A stretch of DNA of 64,000 nt from Prostheceraeus crozeri (lineage: Eukaryota; Platyhelminthes; Polycladida; Euryleptidae). The notes under the pieces were generated by a model. That model was not told where the DNA came from and did no database searches. It saw only the letters and a list, made by a program, of their open reading frames with translations. Of the stretch, positions 42,353 through 53,387 are shown piece after piece. Positions within the stretch are counted from its first letter, which is position 1. Every line of letters begins with the position of its first letter. The translations under genes were made by a program, and so were the position numbers. Where the stretch lies: positions 62,001 to 126,000 of the forward strand of contig CAJQUW010003168.1 of NCBI GenBank assembly GCA_907163375.1. The letters run 5' to 3'.

Positions 42353-44428
42353 ATTTTTAGCAAATTGTGACTCATCAGTATCAGGCCTAGTTGGAAGATA
42401 GATAATAAAATTATTTAGAAATGTTTGGTTATCATTAAAAAGCTTTTGATAATATGAATTGTGACTCAAAGGATAACAATTTAGTGCGGCAATGTCAAGG
42501 GTTTAACAGTCTATAAGCCTAAATATGTTTATCTGGAGATAAATTGCGGGTGAAGTCCATCTGTAACAGATACGCCATGAGAGTTACAGATCCCTCCATA
42601 TTAGCACAATATAACCACATAATTGTTTATTTGTGTTCAATATTCAGATATTTTCCGGCGGGATGCAAAATCTTGAATTACCAACTAGTTGCTTAAGATT
42701 ACATCGCGATGAAAAAGAAACAACTATAGCTTTAAGATGATAAAGCCATCTGTTAATAAAGATATGGGGAGAGCAATGAATAGACCTATACGGTATATGT
42801 GTCATAGCATAACAAACCTATTGATTTCTTCATGTAGGCCTATCATTTTGCATTTCACACTGCTATAAGCTCTGTGATTATTGTTTCCATAATAAAGTAT
42901 ATCCTTTACAAAGAGTACACAAATTTCAAAGTGTACCAGAAGATAGGCATTGATTCATTCTTCGCATATCTACATGTAGAAAGACAGTGAAACAGCTAAT
43001 CAGGACATCATCTTGTATGGTAGCCTTGTAAACTGCTGCCCTAGCCCATTCATATGTTGTCTACTAAAGTACCAGAAATTATTCCATATTTTAGCACAAT
43101 TTTATTATACTTCATTTTTTATTGAGTTATTTATTACTAATTCATAATTGAGTTAACAAAATTTATGAATGTTGACTAAATATGGTGTCGAGGTAATAAA
43201 TACGGTATATGTGGAAAGAAGTAACAGTTGCTAATAGTTGATAAATGAACAATATAACCAATTAACAAATAAGCTTTGATCCCTAGTTATAGAGCCTACA
43301 TGATGATCCAATTGTGTCCTCTTTCTGAAAAGTGCCCTTTTTGTAAGTTTGTTCCCCAGTAAAATTCTGTAAAGAAAAGCTCGGTAGCTAACCAAAGATT
43401 TTATTTATAAATTGCTTTGGATATTGATCGAGTTGGATCGCAATGCAGTACTGATACTTAGAGCGCGTGAATGCGTTCGTACGATTCAATTTCATTTTGA
43501 AAACGAAGACAACGTTGATTAAAACTTATGTTAGAGAACTTTCGGCTATCTACATCAATCTAATAAAACAACAGCTAGCCTATCTAATAGAGAATAAAAC
43601 GAAGGAAATTTTAGGTTTACCACAGAAATTCAAACACAGATGTAAGCTGAATTCTATTGTAAAGTTAAAACTGTTAGCATATACTGTTATACCAATCTGT
43701 CGCGGAATATAAATATTTTGACACCGAAGTAAATTCATAACCCCCAAAGTAGTAGGCTGAGGATCTGCTGCCTGTTTGAGAGCACAAGTAGGCCTACGGG
43801 CACTGGTATTCGAATGATGTGAACGTAGGAAAGAGTCTCTACCATACTTTACCAGCTGTACAATTAGGCTTCGTTAGCATGTTTAGCAGTAGGAAAACGG
43901 GAAATTTCGATTCCCCGGATTTTTCATCATACTAAATGCTGCATGATGACACTCCGGTACGAATTTTACGCCCGTCCCGAAAATTTGGGCACGGTCCGAC
44001 TGGGAGCACCGGTTTGCTTTTATCTTCATATAAATACATTATTATTGATGTACGTGGGTGTGTGATGCAATCATCATCACAAATCAGAGTGTCATTTATC
44101 TCCTTGATCGGTGACTCTGATACACTTACTCTAGTACATATTAATCAATGCCGCTTTTCAGATCGATGGAGGAATTAATGGAGAATCGATGGAAATCAAA
44201 TGAATTAACACAGGAAAACGACTTGTGTAAGTAATATTAGAAGATCATAAGTTTGTGTAAGTGTGTCATGTTCATAAAAATGGATTACTTGAATTTGAAT
44301 GTAATGTTGAAAAATGGAGTCCTCTGTCTTGAATGCAATGTTTAGATGACGAGTAGCAGCGATTAGCGACAGAAAACAATTTTCCATTAACATATTTGAA
44401 TCTCGGTCAGATGTTTCATCATCTAAAC
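42353..44428. other. No recognised gene
   Basis: About 2 kb of AT-rich DNA with no supported feature. Short frames near 43467-43712 and 43936-44178 have no recognisable motifs and look accidental. Confidence 0.4.
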
Positions 44429-44532
44429 AAGAAGTTTACTCTCAAACATGGGGAATTGATTTGTAATTATATAGATTGGAAGCTTTCCCAAGTCAGATAG
44501 AAGACTTTTCTGTTCTACCGCGAGATCTTTCG

Positions 44533-45162
44533 AGTAATGGGCAAAAGACCGTTCCAGGACACCATAAAATTCAAAAAATAGTATCTCTAAAAACGACATA
44601 AATTCATGAATTTTGTCCCTTTTCAGGTTTTCAAGACCTAAATTCATAAATTTAGTCCATTTAAAAAGTATCATTTTTTGAAAAAATAGTATTTTTAAAA
44701 ACGACTAAATTCATGAATTTTGGTCATTTTTTCAGGTTATGAAGACCTAAACTCATAAATTTAGGCGTTTTTAAAAATACCCAATTTTTCAAATTTTTCA
44801 AAATCTCAAATTTGTGATTATGACATTTTGCTCCCAAAAGCATGACCGTTCCAGGACACCGAAAAAATCAGAAAAGTCAAGAATCTCAAATTTGAGATTA
44901 TGACATTTTACCCACCCTTAAAATCATGACCGTTCCAGGACACCGAAAATCATAAAAGTTGAGAATTTCAAATTCATGAATTTTATCCATTTTTCAGGTT
45001 TTTAAAATATGAGATAACTAAAATTATGTGACTAATAATATTTCTTTAAAAATGGAAGAAACAAAAGTGGAAGAAACCGCAAGAATATATCCTTCGTTAT
45101 CACAGTTAAAAATAAGTGAATTGAATAAAGAAAAACATAAAGATAGAGTACGTTATATGAAA
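44533..45162 (+). repeat. Left terminal inverted repeat of Polinton-2
   Basis: Matches 61259-61901 in inverse. The word CCGTTCCAGGACACC occurs three times inside it, spaced by ~85-300 bp. The inner end reaches into a copy of the first codons of the membrane-protein gene. Confidence 0.9.
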
Positions 45163-45239
45163 AGAAATAATGTTATGAACAAGCGATGAAGGATGTTCAC
45201 TAGTACTAACTAATAACATTTTCATCATAACATTCATAA

Positions 45240-45689
45240 CACTTTCACTTAATGTTGTTGCGCTGCTTGCTGTTGCGCTGCTTGCTGTTGCGCTGCTTGC
45301 TGTCGCTCTGCTTGCTGTTGCGCTGCTTGCTGTTGCGCTGCTTGTTCTTCGTTAATTTGATTCATAACTCGTTCATAAGTTGGCGGCCCTGTTGTATCGA
45401 CGTTGTTCGATGATATTGTTGCTTGTTCAATAATTTATTCGTCCCGTTCTTGTGATAAGGTTCTATTTAAAGAAAATATTACTGTCTGCCGTTGTTCAAA
45501 TAAGTTTAATATTTTCTTATCAATTGTATAATTGATGTGCGAGTCTCCGATATATTCAAAAATTCTTCTCATATCCAAGTGTAAAAATATTTTACTTCGT
45601 GCTTGCAGATGTATGATTTCCCTTGTTAACTTCTGAATTCTTCTCCGCTTTGTCTCCAATCGAACAGATCTTTCAGTAGATCCAACCAT
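45240..45689 (-). pseudogene. Unknown small gene with Gln/Ala repeats (Polinton-2)
   Basis: The upstream part (45689-45435) encodes a basic, probably helical protein of 84 residues (RLETKRRRIQKLTREIIHLQ). Nearer the left end, six copies of a 15-bp repeat (GTTGCGCTGCTTGCT on the plus strand, 45254-45345) encode QQQAA-type repeats after a PPTY motif. No family recognised. Confidence 0.4.
45254..45345 (-). repeat. 15-bp tandem repeat, ~6 units
   Basis: GTTGCGCTGCTTGCT on the plus strand with two variant bases in the third unit; coding for Gln/Ala on the minus strand. Confidence 0.85.
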
Positions 45690-46253
45690 GGTGATGATAA
45701 AATTTAAACTAAGATTGTAATGTGTCGCGTTTTATGAATTGTGTGTGTGTTTAAATAGTATGTGAAAATTATGAATGGTGATCTAAGCAAACCGGCATTG
45801 TAGGTGAATGAAGTTTGCTTGACAACATACGGGTATGACATGACGGGTATGATTAAATTTACTTGAATGACAATGGGGAAATTGCACCGCATTGTAAATC
45901 ATCTCATCGACCAAAATGCGAGCCACACCACCGACCAAAGCCAGAACTTTTGCGGTTATGGTTCGACAGTCGGTCTCGACTATCGATGCTGCGATATTGT
46001 ATTGAATGATTGCTATAACAACAGAATATTCCCTCAAAGCAGAGAATGAATTAATAGATTGCTTTTATGTTATTAACGCTATGTTATGAATGCACAACCC
46101 GTATGATCCCCTAAAAAAATCATGCGGTTTGAGAAATGTGGTAACAGATGTTGCTAATGTCTTAATACAGATAAAACAAACAATATCCTCTTAATGAGAG
46201 TTCATAAAAATAAAATGGAACATTGTTAAACAATACATTTTATTTCATTGAAA

Positions 46254-46480
46254 ATGAGTAGCATTTGAGACTTCCTAAAAATATACGGCAAACAAACCAC
46301 GTCAAATTTCGATTTAAATAAGATTGCTAATCAATTGGGAATAAAGAATTTTCACCTATTGATGAGAAATGAATTGCAGTTGATTAAAGATGTACGAAAC
46401 ACTAACTCTACTAATAAACTGATTCCTTACAAATGTAACGTTTTAAATTTGATTGAATTAAATCATTTCAAAATCGAATA
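46254..46480 (+). pseudogene. Duplicated protease N-terminal segment (Polinton-2)
   Basis: Shares ATGAGTAGCATTTGAGACTT-like DNA and the exact words AATCAATTGGGAATAAAGAA and TATTGATGAGA with the start of the protease gene 320 bp downstream. A local tandem duplication that was not kept open. Confidence 0.6.
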
Positions 46481-46575
46481 AGTAGTAAGGAAAGTCGTCA
46501 TTATGAGACAGTTTTAAATCAATACCCCCCTTCTGACTTCTAGGGGTCCCTACAAGAATTTTTTTTAATTATAAA

Positions 46576-47027
46576 ATGAGCAACCTAAATGAGTTTTTAA
46601 AATTATATGGAACACAAACAACAACGAATTTTGATCTAAAGAAAATCGCAAATCAATTGGGAATAAAGAATTTTCACATATTGATGAGAGACGAATTACA
46701 ATTCCTAAAAAATAAGCCAACAAAGTTCCAATTACAAATTTCATGACAAATCTTCATACGTCAGATCAAAAAGGTGTACATTGGTCTGCAGGTATGTCTA
46801 ATAAAAATGAAGATAATTACTATTTCGACTCTTACGGATTACCTCAAACAAACGAAGTTAAAGAATTACTTGGAAATGGAACTTATAATACATTTCAAAT
46901 TCAAAAACCAGGAACTACTTATTGCGGTCAATTATGTCTTTATGTTTTATTTAAATTACAAAAAGGAATACCATTTCTTGATATTATGTTAGAATTGAAT
47001 AATAATAATAATGACAATGATCATTAA
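46576..47027 (+). pseudogene. Adenain-like cysteine protease region (Polinton-2)
   Basis: Polintons encode a Ulp1/adenain-type protease that matures the capsid proteins. Here the start encodes LGIKNFHILMRDELQFLKN, then the catalytic His block KGVHWSAGMSNKNEDNYYFD and the catalytic Cys block GTTYCGQLCLYVLFKL with a Gln/Cys oxyanion-type context, ending in a run of Asn. Length (~150 residues) suits the family. The region is lightly broken. It is preceded by the AATTTTTTTT...AAATG start block shared by this element's genes and converges on the integrase with only a few bases between the stops. Confidence 0.7.
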
Positions 47028-48326
47028 AAATCACTTCGTTGTAATTCATTTTGATAAAATCGGCCTCTGATATCTTCATCATCTAAATCTTTGATTTCGT
47101 AAGTAATCGGATAAGTTTGATTTATTTTACAAACTTCAAATATCTCTTTCGTCCAGTATCCGACGAAGCCCTTTTCAAATTTATTCTTATACTTAAATAT
47201 TCTAACTCTATCATCAATTTTAAATTTCGGCTTAAGTTTCTGCAAATTCGGATTACTCTCATTCGAATAATTATTCTCGAATATTTTTTTTCTTATCAAA
47301 TCAGGGTCGTCAGAAGCATTCTTTGGGGTTTCTTTAATACCTGAATGAATCTTATTGTTATACTCTTCTACAACTCCTGGTAATATCTTCAACCATTTCT
47401 GATTTCTTTGCTCAGTAAATTTTTTGAAAATTTTATTTTTTAATGATCTATTGAATCGCTCAATTACTACAGCCTTCCCTGCATTTTCAGTTGAATAAAC
47501 AGTTTCAAATAGCGGCTGAATGTTTCGGTTATAAAATTCCGATCCTTTATCAACAAACATTTTTTTGGCTTTCTCTTACTTTCTTTAAAGATTTCTTCAA
47601 ACGCATATTTAACTGATAGACCACTTTTATTTTTTAAAGGCTTTACCCAAGCGTATCGTGTATATAAATCTATAACGGTCAATGCGTATTTATAATCAGA
47701 ATCATTCGGCATATGAACAAGATCAGCACTCCAAATATCATCTTTATTAAATACTTTTACTTTCAATAGATATTTCGGCTTTCTATATTCCTTGTGGATT
47801 TCGGACGCGTAGGTTCGAGCGTTGCTCTCAGACAGCTTTGCTGTCGTTTCATTTGCTGACGGATCAATACCCTGACCGAATAATATTTTAGCTTGTAAAG
47901 CTTTCTTAACAAACATTCTTTCAATTTTTTCTCTAAAGGAAGGATTTTGAATACTATCTAATTCTTGAATCATCTTCTTATCAGCTACATGTCGAGAACT
48001 TAGATCATGATTTCGATAAGCTAAATCATGTCTATAAGCGGCGGCGTCTACTCTATTTATTGGTTCTTCACCTGGTTTCGGATTATTATTCTCATCTGGT
48101 CTTATATCTAATCGAGTTCCTGGGCCGGTATATGAATGACCAGGAAGATGTTTTTCTTTTGAATATTTACTCCAAATAAATCCAGGAAAGTTTTCTAATG
48201 TTTTTTGTATGTCATTACCTTCATAAATTTTACAATTTGAGTTTTCATTTTTGTTTAATAGATAATTTAATAAATCTAAATTAGCAATTTCTAATTTAAT
48301 TAAATTTTCGGAATTTGTAGAATTCA
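47024..48326 (-). pseudogene. Retroviral-type integrase region with N-terminal PLA2-like domain (Polinton-2)
   Basis: The 5' part encodes a phospholipase A2-like module as in parvovirus VP1: YTGPGTRLDIRP, then NRVDAAAYRHDLAYRNH with the His-Asp dyad and RHVADKKMI. It is followed by the RVE integrase core: DIWSADLVHMPNDSDYKYAL (first Asp), LTVIDLYTRYAWVKPLKNK, VDKGSEFYNR (second Asp), and ENAGKAVVIERFNRSLKNKI (Glu), then a chromo-like C-terminus with VRIFKYKNKFEKGFVGYW. The integrase inserts the element with 6-bp duplication. About one break. The ATG near 48326 follows the shared TTTTAAA start block; a longer reading to 48366 is possible. Confidence 0.8.
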
Positions 48327-48380
48327 TTTTAAAAGATAAAATAAAAGTTTTACCGAATAGAACCAAAGGTCCTGAGGTTA

Positions 48381-48863
48381 TTACCTTATCATACTAGGAC
48401 TTAGATATATTCCAGAACCATCTTTAGTTTCTTCAATTTCAATAAAATCATCAACATTGTGGAGAATATTTTTAAGAACTTGTTTTCCTTCATCAACTAA
48501 TTTTAATTTACTAATAAAATTATCTACTATTCCTTCTCCCCTAGCAACTTTCTCTAACTCTCTATTATGACGTTTTTGTTCTTCTAATGCTGCCTTCTCT
48601 GATTTATTTTTATTTACTGCTTGGACAATACCAGCTGTCCCACCTGCAACACTTCCTGCAGCTGCTATGCCTCCTATTATTAGTGGAATTAATGGTAGAA
48701 TCCCGCCATTCTTTTCTTCTTGTAATTGAATATTCTCTATCATTGGTTTACTTATGTAATACTTTTTTTTGTTAATCGTAATAGTTTTAGGGGTATTTTT
48801 GTCAACAATATTACGTAAATTTGATTCAACAGTTTTATTATTATTACTTTTCGCTTGCGACAT
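48381..48863 (-). CDS. Small membrane-active virion-like protein (Polinton-2)
   Basis: An open frame of 160 residues. A hydrophobic Gly/Ala-rich segment at ~55-82 (ILPLIPLIIGGIAAAGSVAG) is followed by a charged helix, and the C-terminus reads GSGIYLSPSMI. Gly/Ala-rich amphipathic proteins of this sort sit beside capsid genes in Polintons and recall adenovirus pVI, which disrupts membranes. Role inferred from context. The start is preceded by AAAATTTTTTTATTAAAA. Confidence 0.5.
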   Translation of the reverse strand: MSQAKSNNNKTVESNLRNIVDKNTPKTITINKKKYYISKPMIENIQLQEEKNGGILPLIPLIIGGIAAAGSVAGGTAGIVQAVNKNKSEKAALEEQKRHNRELEKVARGEGIVDNFISKLKLVDEGKQVLKNILHNVDDFIEIEETKDGSGIYLSPSMIR

Positions 48864-49062
48864 TTTTAATAAAAAAATTTTAAGTTATCAAAAATTTTAA
48901 TCTATTCTAGTTATGAATAAATTTTAATCTAAGAATTTTTTTAATCTATTCTAGTTATGAAAAAATTTTAAGTTATGAAAAAAAATTAATTAATCCTAGC
49001 CATCTTTCCATTAAGAATTTCAATAGAATATTTTACATCTTCTAGGAATAAACCATAAGCCA
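48864..49062. promoter_or_regulatory. A/T-rich intergenic repeats between virion genes
   Basis: Repeats of TTTAATCTATTCTAGTTATGAA and AAATTTTAAGTTATCAAAA. Contains the upstream block of the gene ending at 48381. Confidence 0.4.
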
Positions 49063-50321
49063 TCAATGAAGTTGTGGAATATTTTTCTCAATATTAATTG
49101 TTACATCACAACCAGTCTTGATAATATCTTCAGATTGTGCACTTAAATCGAAACAGAAAACAGGATGTAAATGTCTCCAATCTCCAGGAGTTAATTGTGG
49201 TTCAACTCCAAATTCTATACAAAGATTTCTATAAGCATCATATCCTTCCATAAAATGATTATTGGTATCATCGAATCTTAATGGATCAATAGGATATCGG
49301 GTTTGATTTAAAGGAACTTGTAAACTTCGAATTGTGTTAATATGAAAAAGATTGTTGTTCTTATCAAAACTTGGAGAATTATTTCTTTGAAAAGTTAGTA
49401 ATAAATATCTTGGAGTATTCGAAGTTCTAGTAAAATGCCAGTTAAATCCTTGTTCGGAAAAAGTTACTGAACTAGCAGTACGCTTTAGAAAATTTGCTGG
49501 AATTGGTTCGCTAGTATTTAATCTTTTTGCAATAGCTGTTTCAACCTCTAAACTAGGAGTAATATGCTTAATCCACCATTCAAGTCTATCAATTTTTAAA
49601 TATGCTTTTTTTCCAGTCTTACCAAAAAAGATTAATTCATTATTTGCTGTACGATGAATTATCAATTTAAATTTTAATTGATATGATATTTTATCATAAT
49701 CTAAATATTCGAATAATGGAGACAATGACCAATTTACTGTCTGTTTACTTTTCTTGTTAAATTCACGTCTTTCTTTATATGCACTATTGTTTGTTTTATT
49801 TGAATGTTTTGCAATATTTTCTACATCTTTCGCATTTCCTGCGGCATCTGTTCCAGCGTGAGTTAAATCATCAACAATTATGCCATCATTAGTATCAGGA
49901 AACCAATCTTCGATTTCATACTTTTTATTATTTTCACCAATTGTTACAAATCTAAGCATTGTATCAATTACACCTGGAGAATCACTTATTGTTTCTATAT
50001 TTTGAGTTGCAACATCTAAACGCATTTGTGTAAATAATTTTGGAAAGAAATTATTCTCTAATGCAATATTATCGGTATCTGGTAATGGTGTTGTAAAATT
50101 AGCATCACTATATAAAGAATATTCACAGTGTAAAAAGGAATCAGGTACATATATAAATAACTCTGCTGATTATCAACTTCAAAAATTAAATCATCTCCAG
50201 TATTTACTCTACTGGAAGATCCGGGATTAATAGCAATTCTTATACAGTCATTCTTTTTTTGATTGTAACTGACGAACGGAGGATCGTCTAATCTAAATTT
50301 ATTTTCGATAAGCGAAGACAT
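49063..50321 (-). pseudogene. Major capsid protein region, double jelly-roll type (Polinton-2)
   Basis: A virion protein gene of about 420 codons, broken about once. The first part encodes RLDDPPFVSYNQKKNDCIRI. The larger part (to 49063) encodes TVNWSLSPLFEYLDYDKISY, LKIDRLEWWIKHITPSLEVE, RYPIDPLRFDD, and the C-terminal LTPGDWRHLHPVFCFDLSAQ and TGCDVTINIEK. The ending PVFCFDLSAQ...I.I matches the last strand region of Polinton hexon-like capsid proteins. It lies between two membrane-active protein genes, as expected. Assignment is from motif memory and position; a structure prediction would settle it. Confidence 0.65.
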
Positions 50322-50329
50322 TTTTATAA

Positions 50330-50486
50330 AAAAAAATTTGACTTTTTTGTTTTTTCTCACACACAGAAAAAATTTTACTAAAAAACTTTTACTAAAAAAT
50401 GTAATTAAAAAAATTTTACTAAAAAACTTTTACCAAAAAATGTAATTAAAAAAATTTTACTAACAAAATTTTATTAAAATATAATT
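50330..50486. repeat. ~50-bp A/T-rich tandem repeat upstream of the capsid gene
   Basis: AAAATTTTACTAAAAAACTTT and AAAATGTAATTAAAAAA recur two to three times. On the minus strand this precedes the capsid gene start; it may be promoter-related. Confidence 0.5.
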
Positions 50487-50945
50487 TTAGAATTTTCCTA
50501 GACCATTGCCTCTTATTTCTTCAATTGAACGTTCTAGGGCTACGCCTGTTTTCTTCGCCTGTTTACTATCAGACCCCACAGCTATGTTAGCAATTTTGTT
50601 TTTTGTTTCCTCTGAAAGTTTTTTTAATTTTTTTAGCTCTTCAGAATCATCCTTAAGTTTACGAATAGTTTCTAGCAGTTTTAATTCGTTTTGAGACTTA
50701 ACAGCATTTGATATTGCACTAGCTGTACTACCTATAGCAGCTGCTCCTTTTGCAGCAGATGTAATCAAATCTTTATTATTTTTAATTAAGTTAACGATAC
50801 TTCCTATGCCAGAAAAGATGCCAGCCCCTTCTTTTTGAATTGTTTCTACACTGTCATAATGGTAAACAGATTTCATAGATGGTTCATGAGCAATTTTTTG
50901 ATTTGAAGCAAAATGTTTAAGATTGTGTTTATAAATTATCGGCAT
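50487..50945 (-). CDS. Second membrane-active (pVI-like) virion protein (Polinton-2)
   Basis: An open frame of 152 residues. The Gly/Ala-rich amphipathic centre includes GAGIFSGIGSIVNLIKNNKD and ITSAAKGAAAIGSTASAISN, followed by a charged coiled coil (LETIRKLKDDSEELKKLKKL) and a C-terminal GNGLGKF. The C-terminus may be a protease-cleaved peptide as in adenoviral pVI, but this is inference. It is next to the capsid gene. Its size fits Polinton minor proteins. Confidence 0.5.
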   Translation of the reverse strand: MPIIYKHNLKHFASNQKIAHEPSMKSVYHYDSVETIQKEGAGIFSGIGSIVNLIKNNKDLITSAAKGAAAIGSTASAISNAVKSQNELKLLETIRKLKDDSEELKKLKKLSEETKNKIANIAVGSDSKQAKKTGVALERSIEEIRGNGLGKF

Positions 50946-50985
50946 TTTTTAAGATTAAATTTGACTTTTGGAAAAAATATTTACG

Positions 50986-51884
50986 TTACGATTTACGTTT
51001 GTGAATGTCCAACAACTTCGTGATAACTTTATTAATTTTCTTTTGCACTTTATCTATTGCATCAAGTAGCGTGTGATGTACTTTAATTTCTTTTCTATTA
51101 ACTTGCATTTTCTCCTGATTCATCTTCAACGCCGTTTTAAGAGCATTTAACTTAATTTTAAGAACATCTAGTTGTCTTTTAACAGCATCTAACTGTTCCT
51201 TATTTTCTTTAGAGTTTTCTTGTGAATTTTTCTTTAATTCATTTTCTAAATTATTTTTAAGAGTTTTCATTTTATCAACTTTTTGATTAAGTGAGTTTAC
51301 TTCATTTATTATTCTATTCATCTTTTTCATTTGTTGAGTAATTTTAGAACTTAATTCATCAACACTTTTTTGGAATGTAGTTTGTAACTGCTTTAAATTT
51401 TTTTTAATTCTTTCAGGTAGTTTTTCTATTTCATCTTCTAATTGTTCTTTCAATAGTTTTATCTGATGTTTATTTTTAATGACTGCAGATTTTAACTTTA
51501 TAGAAAGTAATATTAAAATTTTTGATTGTTCTGAAATCTTTTTAAAAAGTTTTGCTATATCTGGTTCTAGCTCTCCATCCTTTTTATCAAGTTTTAATAA
51601 TTTTTCGTTTAATGATTTGTCATTATAAGTTTTAGCAACTTTAATTCATTCATCAGTGGAACAAAAACATCGTTTATATATTTTTCTTTTAAGTCATTCA
51701 TTTGTGTATCAACATATTGTTTATTTGTTAACTCTGTATTTTGTTGCGGAAGAATGGAAAGATGCAATGGACCAGATAAAACGTCTCCAGTTTTCATGAT
51801 ATAATTTTCTATTTCTATTTCTAATTCACGATTATTCGGGATATATGCACCTCCACCAACATTTGGTAACATCATTTTTAACAA
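50986..51884 (-). pseudogene. Coiled-coil fibre-like protein region (Polinton-2)
   Basis: The start (51884-51609) encodes NNRELEIEIENYIMKTGDVL then SGPLHLSILPQQNTELTNKQ and YVDTQ. This G-D-x-L-S-G-x-L...N-K-x-Y-V-D pattern is common in trimeric phage tail fibres and in fibre proteins of Polintons. The distal part (51453-50986) is a long coiled coil rich in Lys, Leu and Gln (INEVNSLNQKVDKMKTLKNN). A trimeric spike for attachment is the natural reading, though the distal knob is not recognisable. It is broken about once. The gene start carries the shared A/T block. Confidence 0.5.
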
Positions 51885-51950
51885 TAAGAAAATAAAATTT
51901 TTTCTAATAAAAATAGAAAAATAAAATTTTTTCTAATAAAAATTAAAAAA
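51885..51950. promoter_or_regulatory. Divergent A/T-rich start region
   Basis: AAAATTTTTTCTAATAAAAA occurs twice here, between the leftward fibre-like gene and the rightward unknown gene. It supplies the shared upstream block to both. Confidence 0.45.
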
Positions 51951-53176
51951 ATGGAAAAACCAAATTTAAAAAATATATATTCGTCCGCATCATCCTGTTC
52001 TTCTTATTCGACGAGATCAACGGGATTTGAAAATAAATGTTTTGATAATAATAATAATCCATGTATAGATGTGAATCTTTTATTTGAATTACAAGCCAAA
52101 ATATTTAGAGAACAGACTAAAGGTTTACCTTCTATAGAAACTATTGTATATTTCCATGTGATCCATTTATAAAATTTATGGATATTGTCAGTAAATATAA
52201 TGATGTGGCTTCTGTAGAATTAAATAAAGAAAATATGGTTATAATAGGTCATAATAATGTTTATGGTTTTATTAGAGCGGTGTTACCAGTTAGTAATACT
52301 GATTGGATAGAAACTAAAATTATTAATTATATCAATATTAAAGAATTAGTTAAAAAATTAAAATCCTTTTCAAAAGAAAAAATTAGATTATTTGTTGATG
52401 ACCAAAAACAATATAATATTCACATAGAAAGTAAAAAACATAACGAAGAATTATTATGCCAAGTATATTATAGAGATACTATTTATAAACAAGAAACATT
52501 AGAAATGCCACAAAGATATGATGATGATACATATATAGGATTATATTCAAACTTAAATATTAATTTGTTAAAATCTTATATAAATGGTTTAGCTCAACAA
52601 GAGAAAATTTATATGTGGACAACACCTTATACTATTAACAATGACCATAATCATAATAATTTTAAAGAATCCAATAATAATAATTTTAAAGAATCTTATA
52701 ATAATAATGATGATAATGATGATGATGATGATAACATAGATGATGATTCTGAAACATCCGAAAAAGTTGTAAATGGTAAAAAAGATTACAAAAATATTAG
52801 TAATTATAAAAATTTAAGTGAAGAAAAATTTATATCTCATACTGATATACATGATATTAATACTACATATAATCAAAATTTATCTAAATTTCATTTTCTT
52901 ACAATTGAAAATAATAATGATGGTATAGTTGAAGATACTGTTAGACAACTATGTGTCGGGTCTACAAAATTTAAATTAGGATTTACATCTAATCAATTTA
53001 AAATTTTATCATCTTTAATAAAAACTAAAAGTGATTCAGATTATGGTGGTGTTATTAAATTTTCCAAAAGAGATCAAAGACCAATATTTTTCTCTATTAT
53101 ATTATCATCAAATAATAAATATAATTTGGAATTAGATATTCCTATCAGGGAATGGCATCCTATACCAAAAGTGTAA
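51951..53176 (+). pseudogene. Unknown gene upstream of PolB (Polinton-2)
   Basis: A short N-terminal stretch (51951-52172; SSASSCSSYSTRSTGFENKC) and a 332-residue open stretch (52178-53176). The latter has VELNKENMVIIGHNNVYGFI, RYDDDTYIGLYSNLNINLLK, an Asn/Asp-rich low-complexity middle, and FKLGFTSNQFKILSSLIK followed by KRDQRPIFFSIILSSNNKYN. The two-part strand/helix pattern with a C-terminal I-x-F-S-I-x-L segment is loosely reminiscent of a sliding clamp (PCNA fold), which would suit a place next to the polymerase, but I cannot demonstrate it. No family recognised with certainty. Confidence 0.35.
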
Positions 53177-53387
53177 TTTATGATGTTGAAGAATCAATTT
53201 ATGATGATGAAGAATCAATAGTTAGTGAAAATAAATTTAAATTATCTTTTGATAAAACGTTATATGATAAAACTAAACATGATAAAACTTAATATGATAA
53301 AGAAAATAAAATAACTTAAGACCTTGATATTAGAATGTTTATATCTAAAATTAAAACACAATTTTTTTCTTTAAAAAATAAAAAAAT

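Noticed and set aside
43467-44178. Two frames of ~80 codons
   Set aside because: Unlike any known family and in AT-rich sequence where chance frames of this size are common.
45867-46049. Frames opposite each other in the Polinton-2 left interior
   Set aside because: No motif in either direction and not preceded by the element's start block.
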